Assembly: GCA_012845835.1 (NCBI GenBank)
Contig: JABAKD010000026.1
Coordinates: 2,646,199 to 2,710,198, forward strand
DNA length: 64,000 bases
Reading direction: 5' to 3'
Origin: Undaria pinnatifida
Taxonomy: Eukaryota; Sar; Phaeophyceae; Laminariales; Alariaceae
Shown piece by piece: positions 37,101-59,500 of this stretch. Below the pieces are notes generated by a model. That model was not told where the DNA came from. It ran no database searches and saw nothing but the letters and a program-made list of their open reading frames with translations. Position numbers and translations under genes: made by a program. How positions within the stretch are numbered: position 1 is the first letter of the stretch; the number at the start of each line of letters is the position of its first letter.

Positions 37101-40100
37101 AAATTTGGAAAATCGTGTTCCTTCGTATAAAAACTTCAAACCAACCACGCCCCGTAACCAGAACGAACTGCAATGGAAAGCTCTCGCAAAAAGGATCTAC
37201 AAGATGCTACAGAAACACGTCTTATTTTTTGTTCCACACGAGGTACAGCCGTTGAAGTGGTGCAAAAATGAACTCTTCCGAGATTTAGGACCCCGTTCCC
37301 ATTAGCACCAGGCTACGTCAGTACAAGGATTGACTACGTCGGTTTTACTCACATGCGAAGGTGGTGAAGAGGTTGAGGAAGTTGGGGTAGTTGTACATGG
37401 GGATCGTCTCCAGCTGCAGAACCAACGAAAACAGTAAAGCCCGGCGAACAAGGCGCGAACAAGCCGCCAGGTTGCAGTCAAGTACGAAGCAGCGAGCAGC
37501 AGTACGGCGGCAAAGTGATTATTATGGCGTGGAAAGACGGCACTCAAAATCCAAGTGATACTTGTATAAAAATTGCTCCAAGTGAAAATATTTTTCAAAC
37601 TTTAGTTGTGAGTTCAGCCAGTTGAAGGGTCGATGGTCAATCTTTGCAAGCTGCGTGATAAGTGGCACTTGAAAAGCATACATTTCCCGGCATTAGCCGA
37701 ACCACGAGGTAACAAAGCCATACAGTGACTGCTGTTGTGCTCGTGCTCCGCTGGCATGTCGCACGAGTATACACGAGTACGTATAGTACCGCACCGGTCG
37801 CCCCGGTGGCGTATCAGGTTATCCTCGAGCCTGGTATAGGTCAGTTTCGTGAGTTCGAGCCCCGCCGAGTGCATACTCGTTGAAATTCGTAGGGGCTTTT
37901 TCTTGTGCACAAATTGACTTGCGGAAAGCGCGAGAGCTTGAGTTACCAACACTCGATGAAAAATCGACGAGCAGTGGGATTGCTGAACCCTATGCGCGAT
38001 AAAAATTGAAGGCAAGAACAGGGGGGAAGAAGGGACGACACCTGTGACCACGGCTTGTCCAGAAGCTGGAAAGCACAAGTGTGAAAAAAAAAAGTACCGC
38101 GGCATCAGGTATGATACGATGTATTTCCATACTCGTCATTTGTATTGTAGAACATTTTGTTTTAGCTAATAGTTTTGCGTTTTACCTTTCACCACGTCCA
38201 GGAGTTTGTAAAGATTAGGAACGTTCACGCGTATCGCACTAGACTCGTATTGCCTCAGTTTGGAACGTAGGAAAAACATTGGAACGTTCACTTGTTACTG
38301 TTGTACGATGGACCTAAAACAGCCGTCAAATCGAAGGTAAATACCAGGTGCATCGTAGTGAATAACAGCAGCAGCAGCGGCTGTTGCGGAGCATCGCGTA
38401 CTAGGTACTGCTGCCGGTACGGTCGGGTGGTGTTGTGACGTCACCGAATCGAACGAGTCAGCATACAGCACACGACACCAAATAAGAAACGGGGTACTAA
38501 GACACGCGGACTGCTCTTTACCGGAACATGGTACACCCGGGAGCCGTTACACTGAAAATATAACACGTACGAGTAGAGCGCGCCTTGTCCTAATTGAAAA
38601 CCCAGCCCGGGGCGGTGTTTCTGTGGTTATGTACCAAGGTACAGCTTAGTAGGTGTCCTGTACTCCGTACCCGTGGTACCTAACCTGGTGCCCACCAAGT
38701 ACCGGGTACCGGTATGTGTTACCACAAAGCGCTACGACGGTACCATACCGTGCCTACGGCATAGAGTAGTGGGCCTGAAATCCCTTGCCAAGGCACTTCG
38801 TCCGCCTTATCCGCTGAAAAGGCGGTTACCCTCCTATAGGACCTTTGAGATGCCGTCAATAGAGCGGTTACCGCCCTAATGAAGGAACACCGCGTTTGCG
38901 TTTACGGGCAGTAAAACGGTACGAGTGGCGGGATACACGCTTAACGCGAAAGAACATGGTATTGCGCTACTGAACATAATACCCGCGATCCATGCGCAGC
39001 GTTCCGTCGAGTTCCATCGATGTTGGTGTACGACATTCTCCGCAAATTGTCGCGCGAGACGCGAGAAAAACGTCAAAAATAATTTGAGGTTGACGGTAAT
39101 AAAATATTAATAGCAGACAACCGGTGGCAACGCTCGTGGTATCATGTTTGTATTAATACACTAGCACGTGGCACTAAAAGTTCCCGAGCATCCAGTTTTG
39201 TCAGCTGCCAGCTAAGTCAGCCCGCGAGGTCGCTTGTTTCGCAAGAGGAGGTGCTGTTGAACTTAAGAGCGAAGCGAAGTTGAACGTCGATGTACGAGGG
39301 CACATGGTGCCGGTAAGTTGTAGCAATGGTTAGCTGCGGTAGCATAGTGCCTGCTGTACCGTACCTATGACCGTGTACTGTTGTGCCTGGTATAGTCTAA
39401 TCTACTACCTGTAGAGTACTGCTGTATCGCCCCAGTATGTTTGGTATGAGCACCAACTTTGCACTTTTGGATGGAAAAATGGGATACCGCAACAACAACT
39501 CGTACCTTTTGAAATACTTTGTTCGCGAGGCTGACGAACACCATGGCAATGAAGCTAAGCAGGAGCCCTCTCTGGCGTCTCTTCATGATCACGGACCGCG
39601 CCAGGTCCTCGTCGCCGGAAGGAAACTCGCCGGACACCTTGCACAATACAGTAATCAAGGCAAGGTTGAAGGTTGCAGCAAAAGGGTGCAGTAGGTTCCA
39701 GCGAAACAGAAAACCTTGGCACACTCAGAAGAGGCCGGGATAGGCAGCAGGCAACTCGCCGATCGGATGCAAGTGGGACTGCCCAGAGCGTTCCGAGTGC
39801 TCGTCGCCTGGTATGCGAGGGTGCGCGAATCCCGTGCAGCGACGCGAGTGCTATCGGGACGATGGCATTTATCAGGCTGCCTCCGATGCTTTTAGTTGCT
39901 GTGCCTGCTACACGTACAAGGCGTGCAAGGCTGTAGATAAAACTGCCGTAGCACTGAAAGCAGCAGCAATGGTACGGTTATTAGTGTACAAATTGTCCAC
40001 TTTTCACCTCTCGGAGTAGCAGGTACTCGTCCAGTTCTTCCTCGACGGTCGGCACATGGTCATGGGGTACATATCTTAGATGATCCAGGAATTCCTCGGG

Positions 40101-40124
40101 CTGCTGTGGCAAAGCACCGCTCAT
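28101..40124 (-). CDS. CRT-like (chloroquine-resistance-transporter-like) membrane transporter (8 exons)
   Basis: Drug/metabolite-transporter superfamily protein of the CRT-like family; plant members (CLT) export thiols/glutathione from plastids and the apicomplexan member acts in the digestive vacuole. Exons on the minus strand: 40124-40008, 39637-39506, 37413-37353, 35886-35702, 34036-33768, 31250-31010, 30481-30422, 28496-28101 (stop). Total 1,461 nt, 486 aa, all junctions in frame. Conserved segments: SLANKVFQKLETIPMYNYPN (first helix and loop), FTTFAYIPFSFAYILPM, VMGALDGLSGIMQIFA, AAIPISMVISKRL, LSCVPMALSSVYKEMALGE, LNGWVAIFQFLVCLPLAVPA, ILIIMILKYGSANILFLAMT, VPLGNVIFALPFVPG. Several hydrophobic helices are obvious; a hydrophilic tail of about 85 residues ends KKKKPPAVADDEWEM. 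The N-terminus is acidic and shows no signal peptide; an in-frame ATG at 40214 would add 30 residues. Organelle and substrate cannot be read from the sequence. Introns 5 and 7 contain copies of exon edges (see findings). Confidence 0.9.
28520..28700. repeat. Tandem duplication of about 90 bp in transporter intron 7
   Basis: Two adjoining units each contain an A-run with AAGCAACAA, a CGGACG block followed by AAAT.TAGTGACTG, and a TTCATRCATG block. They lie between the real exon 8 acceptor and its decoy copy, so decoy and tandem units may come from the same series of local duplications. Confidence 0.7.
28725..28760 (-). repeat. Decoy copy of transporter exon 8 acceptor and exon start
   Basis: At 28753 a GCAG acceptor is followed by 28 bases matching the first 28 bases of exon 8 with three differences (GNVLFALPF against GNVIFALPF). 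The offset to the real site (28496) is 257 bp, which is not a multiple of three. The copy has a pyrimidine-rich tract and CAG, while the real site has TAG, so the copy looks at least as strong as a splice site. Confidence 0.8.
28802..28879 (-). repeat. R1-head-related 75-bp motif (transporter intron 7)
   Basis: On the minus strand it reads CAGCTGTGAGTTCGACGAA, then CTCATCTTTACAAGCTGCGT, a shortened and diverged R1 head. Similar 75-bp motifs occur at 37588-37660, 44085-44160 and 49122-49196. Confidence 0.65.
29617..29720. repeat. GATATGAT microsatellite in transporter intron 7
   Basis: Imperfect run of ATGATATG and GATGATATG words over about 100 bp. Confidence 0.85.
30103..30330. mobile_element. 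hAT-like MITE fragment with ACCCG-rich body (copy 2)
   Basis: Starts CAGGGCTGTTTCACGG, the same end type as the complete copy at 49788-49999. The body is rich in CGACCCGACCCG words and contains GAGGTTTGAAAACCTC. The far inverted end is not recognisable, so this copy is truncated or diverged. It lies in transporter intron 7. Confidence 0.65.
31282..31326 (-). repeat. Decoy copy of transporter exon 6 acceptor and exon start
   Basis: The real acceptor is the CCCAG before 31250, followed by the codons for WVAIFQF. Seventy bases upstream in the transcript, at 31320, a second CCCAG is followed by codons for WVATFQF and then TAA. The pyrimidine-rich stretch before it is also similar. Use of this site would end translation at once. 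Confidence 0.8.
33042..33190. repeat. Dispersed repeat R6, copy 1 (intron 5 of transporter)
   Basis: Begins GTCAGATATTATGCTT and contains GGCTCAGGTTGCACCG and GAGCAGCTACACAC. A second copy is at 33605-33745, and a shorter diverged copy at 50841-50945 sits in aminotransferase intron 5. The first two copies each lie beside a copy of the exon 5 edge. Confidence 0.7.
33405..33512 (+). repeat. Dispersed repeat R3, copy inserted beside the duplicated exon 5 edge
   Basis: CTCAGATCCGGGGTCACTAA, CCCACTACGGCGGTATG, TTATCGCGAGAAGAATTGCG and CGACGACTCGCATCGG. It separates the decoy exon 5 edge from repeat R6 copy 1. Confidence 0.72.
33534..33592 (-). repeat. Decoy copy of transporter exon 5 3' edge with donor site
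   Basis: About 60 bp inside intron 5 repeat the end of exon 5 (33768-33830), including the codons around ELDPM, LN and the GTGAGAATG donor, which falls here at 33533-33525. Roughly ten substitutions, one giving a stop-like TAG, show that it is a decayed copy. It lies about 234 bp further into the intron than the real edge and is followed by a second copy of the neighbouring intron repeat. Confidence 0.8.
33605..33745. repeat. Dispersed repeat R6, copy 2
   Basis: Shares GTCA.ATATTATGCTTYAA, GGCTCAGGTTGC.CCG and AGCAGCTACACAC with 33042-33190 in the same order. It directly adjoins the real exon 5 donor. Confidence 0.7.
35346..35642. repeat. 33-bp minisatellite, about 9 copies, in transporter intron 4
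   Basis: Unit pattern AATCATCGCSGTGTCACC followed by YGASTGACTGAGGG. Copies alternate between two variants (CCCGAGTGAC and CCTGACTGAC types), with one short copy. The array begins about 60 bp from the exon 4 donor. It resembles a CRISPR array only superficially, because there are no spacers. Confidence 0.92.
35642..35701. repeat. ATGG-rich simple stretch next to exon 4 donor
   Basis: Repeated GGCATTATGG and GGCATGATGG words fill the gap between the 33-bp array and the exon 4 donor. Confidence 0.6.
37588..37660 (+). repeat. R1-head-related 75-bp motif (transporter intron 2)
   Basis: Contains TTGTGAGTTCAGCCAG, GGGTCGATGGTCAATC and TTGCAAGCTGCGTGATA in the R1-head order. Confidence 0.6.
37794..38093 (+). 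mobile_element. tRNA-derived SINE, family 1, copy 2 (transporter intron 2)
   Basis: Same head and body as 6666-6957, with box B GTTCGAGCCCC, and ends in GTG followed by an A-run at 38084-38093, as expected for a retroposed SINE. It lies in transporter intron 2 in the orientation opposite to the gene. Confidence 0.87.
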
Positions 40125-40785
40125 GGTTATCGTGCGGTAAAAGTATGGTCTAATTCTGGGCGCAGAGCTTCGATGGATAGTGGTTGCGGCGGGGACAGAA
40201 AAATACACCTCCATGAAAAGTACGCCATTGCCCCACTACAAACCTTCGACGCGGAAAAGAATAAAAAAGTAAAAAACGGAAAGCAGAAAAAAAGCACGGA
40301 AACTGCCCGCATGCGGGTGCATGCATGAACAACGCACAGCACCTACGACAACTCGTACTGCAAAACAACTGTTAGATCGAAGGGATAGATACATTAGAAA
40401 ATACAATTGGATAGCTTGTCAAACATTGTCCATGCGCGCCGCATGCGTATGATACGAGTATGCAGCTCTGGTACACGTCGTCAGTAAAGTAGAGTACTAC
40501 AGCACGTCGTGGAAATGATGTACGTACGCAGTCAGTCCCGGGGTTGGACACATATATATCGCGTTGAGCGAACAGCGACAGTTCACTCGGCACAGGAGGA
40601 GTGAATGCAGCTTCCCCCCCCACTTTCCCCTCATACTTTCAATCCTCACTCATGTATGTACGTCGATGGGGCAAAAGACGTTACGCAGCACCCGTTTGGA
40701 ACTTAAAGAAGAGAGGAGGGGAACTCTGTCGTAGTATGACCACACACATCCAGCATTTCGGCTCGAGGTATTATTATAAAAAATG
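40125..40785. promoter_or_regulatory. 5' flank of the CRT-like transporter (presumed promoter/5' UTR)
   Basis: 660 bp between the transporter start and the tip of the R1 element. It contains an in-frame upstream ATG at 40214 and no repeat-family copy. No core promoter motif is clear. Confidence 0.4.
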
Positions 40786-42110
<1,325 letters not shown>

Positions 42111-42329
42111 GGTTGAGGGGGGTGGGGGGAAATAATGAAAACTACGTCATGGATGGTCAGAAAGATTATTATATAATTCGTGCCAAGACGTACCCGAACT
42201 ACGACGAGCGGATATCTCAGACACGCGCGCAACATGCTATTAGTCGTACGGCTGCGCGCTCCCACCACTAGAATATGGTAGGCAAACCGCAATGTGCGGC
42301 ACTGCTGTACTTATGTCTGGTCGCTCTAT

Positions 42330-42520
42330 ACCTGGGTCTCAGATGTTGGTTGTATATAGCACTGCTACCCTCTGAGCTATACGCAGTCACGTTACTGCGT
42401 ACCGGTAGCTCAGTGGGTAGTGCTATATAACCAACAAACGATATGTCGTGGGTTTGCGTACCTCGTAGCTCAGTGGGCAGTGCTATATAACAAACAACAG
42501 AAGGGTTCTGTGATCGCCAG
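42330..42520. repeat. Cluster of three tRNA-like modules (two direct, one inverted)
   Basis: GGTAGCTCAGTGGGTAGTGC at 42403 and CGTAGCTCAGTGGGCAGTGC at 42464 are good box A/D-arm sequences, each followed by TATATAAC. A third, TATAGCTCAGAGGGTAGCAG, lies inverted at about 42370-42389. Box B is poor (GTGGGTTTGCG in the first) and no acceptor stem can be closed, so I treat them as SINE heads or tRNA pseudogenes. Confidence 0.55.
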
Positions 42521-43767
42521 GGGACATTCCGTTGTGCATCTTCAGGTAGATGTGTACATGGATCTTGCCGGGTACCGTATTATACCAGGAGACATCCGTC
42601 GTTTATAATCGAGCGGTGCCATTTTTTTCAGACATCCACAGCCAACACAGAGTATGGGAGACGCGCCAAAGAGGCTGAAACTTCGTGAGGGTGAGAAGAG
42701 TGACGAAACGTGCCTATAATAGAGTTGACGTTTGCGCCGCCCTGTGGCCTTGACCAAATCCCGAGAGTCGCAACTTCGAGAGAGAGAGAGTTCTCCCACA
42801 AGCGGAACAGGGCGAGCATACAGTACAGCTAGTTAGTAGTACTGAGCACATAAGAACGAGCACGCTGTTATTGGAATATAGACTACATATTTTGGTCTGG
42901 GAGATACCCTTTTTCATTCATCATAATATGCTAAGACCTCGAAAGGGGTCATTAGAACTGTGGAACCAGTCTTGCTGGACCCCAATCTGTGCCTGCTATA
43001 CTTTTGGTCCTGGAACTAAATGTTGTGGGAACTGCCAGATGATAACTAAGGCTAGATACTAGGCCGTACATGGGTTAAAATCTAAGCTGACAACTCGTTC
43101 GGTGTGCCGTTGCAATGCTGTAAAGCATGATAAATAAAACAAAAATCACTCTGCATAGCAAGTAGAATAATAGAATAATAGAGCATGGCGCGGAGATAGT
43201 AGTGGAGCCCACTAAAAAGCACGTGCTTTTACAGCTCGGCTGGCGCACACCACTGCAAAATTTTGGGCCACACTCAATGGTTTACAGAAGCAGCAGTAAC
43301 CCGACGATAGATAGAGCAGCGACGACATCGCCTCAAAGTCTCGACCAGGTCGAGAACTGCGTTATGTAGAGCTAAACACACAAATACACGAATTATGATG
43401 CTGCTGATGCATATAATATGACATCTACATATCGCACATAGACATAAATCGCACATGGTGCGTATATACCGTGACTACATTGATTTCCAAAGCACATGCC
43501 GGTATCATTTATTTATTATACGTGCTGCACACCCCAAGAACAAACCTCACGGCCGATTGGCGCAGAGTATCCATCCACGGACAACTATTAGAAACTGCTG
43601 TACTGGGCGTCTCCTCCTATTACAAGACGGAGCACTGGAACATCGGCAGCCTGGCTTTTTCTCGTTGATCCGAACGGTCGACAACCACTACAAAAACGGG
43701 TAACTATTGCATGAAGCAGTGCGTGCGCGTGCTGGGCACACAGTCACAAGCCTCATAAATTTCCCGC

Positions 43768-56290
<12,523 letters not shown>

Positions 56291-56535
56291 GATTATATGT
56301 CACCGTGGTTGTTGCGATAGACGGCGGCGTTCCACGCCAGCAGCAGCGATGGGCCTCTAACCTAGACGAACTTCAGCGTCGTTCCGTGCGGTGGAAACGA
56401 AAAATGATCTCCCATTTTTACCCACCGGTCTCCCGTTTTGGTACAGCCTCATATTTCCATTGAAACCTTTGTAATTCCGCCGCATATTTGCAGGCTCGAT
56501 ATTTGCGATGCTCCAAACACCAAAACATCACCGAC
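56291..56535. promoter_or_regulatory. Probable bidirectional promoter between aminotransferase and RBM28-like gene
   Basis: Only 245 bp separate the ATG of the minus-strand aminotransferase (56290) from the likely ATG of the plus-strand RBM28-like gene (56536). Both 5' UTRs and any promoter must fit here unless there are unseen upstream non-coding exons. I see no clear TATA box, and no repeat-family copy is inserted in it, unlike almost every other non-coding stretch of this size in the window. The shared-promoter role is inferred from geometry. Confidence 0.6.
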
Positions 56536-59500
56536 ATGATGATAAAGGGCAGCGATGGCGGTGGCCGTGGCGGCCGTGGTGGCCGTGGGGTCGGTGGCCG
56601 AGGTGGTCGTGGTGGTGGCGGGGCTTCCGGTGGTGGTGCAGACGGCCAGTCGAAGAAGCTATGCCAAGTTTTTCTCAGGAACCTCCCGCTTACCATGCTG
56701 GAGCCTGTGAGTGGCGTAGAGACCAGCAACGCAGCCAAAGCTAGCGTAGCTTGGTGTCCAGTGCTGTTCAGTAAGGAGAAGGCCGAGTGCATTGGTGTCT
56801 CTAGCTTTATCCAATGCAGTGTGTTGCTGTTTCAATTGACTGCACGGTTCGAACTGCTCGTATATATGCGAGTGAGCGTTGAGACATTATGCCGGTTGCG
56901 CTGCCTTGCTGTTTGGCTTTCCTCGTTTCGCCCTTGCGGGCCTGTGGGCTGCCTGCCTGCCTGGTGCTCGGTGTCCCAGGTCCCTCACAGACCTGGCACA
57001 GCAGTACACGGTCATATCAGGTAGCCCATAGTTGGGAGCTTCTTTTGCTGCGCGTTTGAACGCGACGTGCGAATTGGAAGATGCTGGATGTTGGATGCTG
57101 GGTATCTACGTGAACTTGTACAAGAAGCCTGCACCGGCAGGTGCAGATCTCTCGATGTGGCGGTAGTCAATCCACAATGCACCACATTATCTCAGCAACG
57201 TGCATGCTTTTATCTCTTAAAAGGACTGGGCCGTCGCAGTCCCTGCCCTACGACGTTCCCACGACGCTGACAGTTGGCGTAACCTTTTGTTATAATTGTG
57301 GCAACCTGCTTGAGTCCCAGCCCATGGCTGACTGTAGACTACTGTAGACGAACCTCGTATTGTTGCCAATACGTGGCGCTTCTCAGAAGTCCCAAAGAGT
57401 CATTTTGTGTTCTGCCATAGACACAACAAACGGTCAAGAAGAGCCATGGATCTTTGTTTCAAAAGCAGCCGCTCAGCCTGAGCCACTACACCATTACCTG
57501 GTACACGGCAGTACAGCAGTAGCAGGACAGCAGCAGCGGCGCCACGGCACCCGTGCTCAGGCTCTCGCCTTTGTGCCAAAAGTCACGGCGTATGGGTGTA
57601 CGGTTGGTGCACAGCAGCAAGAGATCGAACTGCGACAATATTTTCGCGCCCTATGCAACAATCAAACACACATCGTCGGACCTCATACCAGGTACACAAA
57701 GCATACAGCAGCAGCAAAAACAATAGCTCACTCATATCGTCGGAACGCCTGTGTTCCCCATACAAGTATTCGACTTGCGACGCCCCCCGGATATCAATTC
57801 AACCCCACCCCACAGGGAATCTTGTATTAGGTATCGTATCCTTGTAGTCTAGAAAGCGAAGTAGCCAAACCCGCATTTTGAAAGCCACGCCAGCATCCGC
57901 AATGCGGCGGCAGGTCAAAACCCTGGCTGACCCCGACTTCTTGTTTTTGGCCGTTCCTGCTCGTCAGGACATCGAGACGATGCTCGCTGACTGCGGTCCG
58001 ATCAAGCGCATCGATTTGATCAAGACCACCGACAGCGACACCGGGGCCAAGCACTCCCGCGGCTTTGGCTTCGTAACGTTCGCGCTAGAGGCTGATGCGG
58101 GCAAGGCTGTATCAACCGTTCACAGGAAGAGGTGAGGTAGTAGGAGGCGGGCTTGGTTGTTGGAAGCCCCGAAATGAAACGCGGCGCTCCACCCGCATTC
58201 GTGCAGCACAACGGCCTGAGTGAGCGAGGCTAGCCGTTCGGCCGGCTACTTTTTGTTTATTAACGCCACCGAAAGACGCGGCAGAGCCCGCAACCGCCGC
58301 CACCGACCTCGAGCCACCACAAGGGTTGGAGTCAGGGTAGGGTTGGGGTTAGGGTTAAGGTTAGAGTTGTCTTGGGGATCTGGGGCCACGAGCAATATTG
58401 AAATTGACCAGGTTGAGCTGGGTGCAATGCCGCGCCCTTGGTTGTTGCCGAGAAGGTCGCGCAAAAGCAACGCTAAGGGTTGGGGTACGGGGTGGGGGCG
58501 GCCAAGGCTCTGGGATACAACAAGACGACAGGAATATGATGTATACTGCCTCTCGTGTCACGTATGATTTTGTATACATGTATCACTCTACACGGTGTAC
58601 TCTGTCTAGCATCATTTTGTTATTCGTATCCACAAGTTTGGTCGAGCTTTTAGCCGACGACATTGTTAGAGGAGGCCAGATAGGTACCAGGTGAGTATCA
58701 CGTACTACCCTACCGTCAGGTGCTAAGTTCTGTGCAGTGAAGTACCTTATTGTAGCTTACGAATAAGTATGTTATACTGAGGGTGTCCCCTCTGTTGCAC
58801 CTTCATTCCTCTGGAGGTGCGTAGACTTGTCGCCTGCGAGTACACATATACCGCCCTTACCACCCACCCTCACTACTGTCCCCGCTCGCGACTCGTATAC
58901 GCATATACCGCCCTTACATTAGCCCACTCTCGCCACTATCCCCGTTCGCAACTCGTGCTACACCAGGGTGATGGGCAGAGAAATATCGTGCGAAATCGCT
59001 CTAAAAAAGGGGGCAAAGCGAGAGGGTAACCAACTTGGGCATGCCCCGCAACCTGGGCCAGCCCCAGCCGCGAAGACGGTGGGGGCGGAAGCGACCACGA
59101 GCACGTACGGTGGGGGCGGTGTTGGGGGGGGGGCGCGGGGGGGGTCCATCCCTGCCCCCGCTCACGGCAGCAGCGACAAGTCGGTTGTAGCATCTTCGAA
59201 ACAGGCGGTTGCGGGGGAAGGGGGGGGGCTGGAGGAAGCGAGCAAGAAACTACAAGCGAAGGGTAAGGTAGACGCGGCTCAGGGTAGGGTGGCGAAGGCT
59301 GGTGATGATGCGGATGAGCGGGTGTCGCCGATTGCGGCGGCGTTGGCGACGGTGGTGGCGGCGGGTGGTGAGGGTGGGGCGGTTCTGAGCAAAAAGGAGG
59401 CCAGAAAAGCGGCGAGAAAACTTGTGAAGAAAGAGATAAAGAGAAAGGCGAAGGAGCGCGCAAATGACAGAAAAGAAGCGAAGGCTGCGCTAGATGCTAC

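Noticed and set aside
36835..37173. 112-aa minus-strand frame as an extra transporter exon
   Set aside because: Exons 37413-37353 and 35886-35702 join in frame through a Tyr codon and continue the conserved FTTFAY-IPFSFAY block, leaving no room for an insert.
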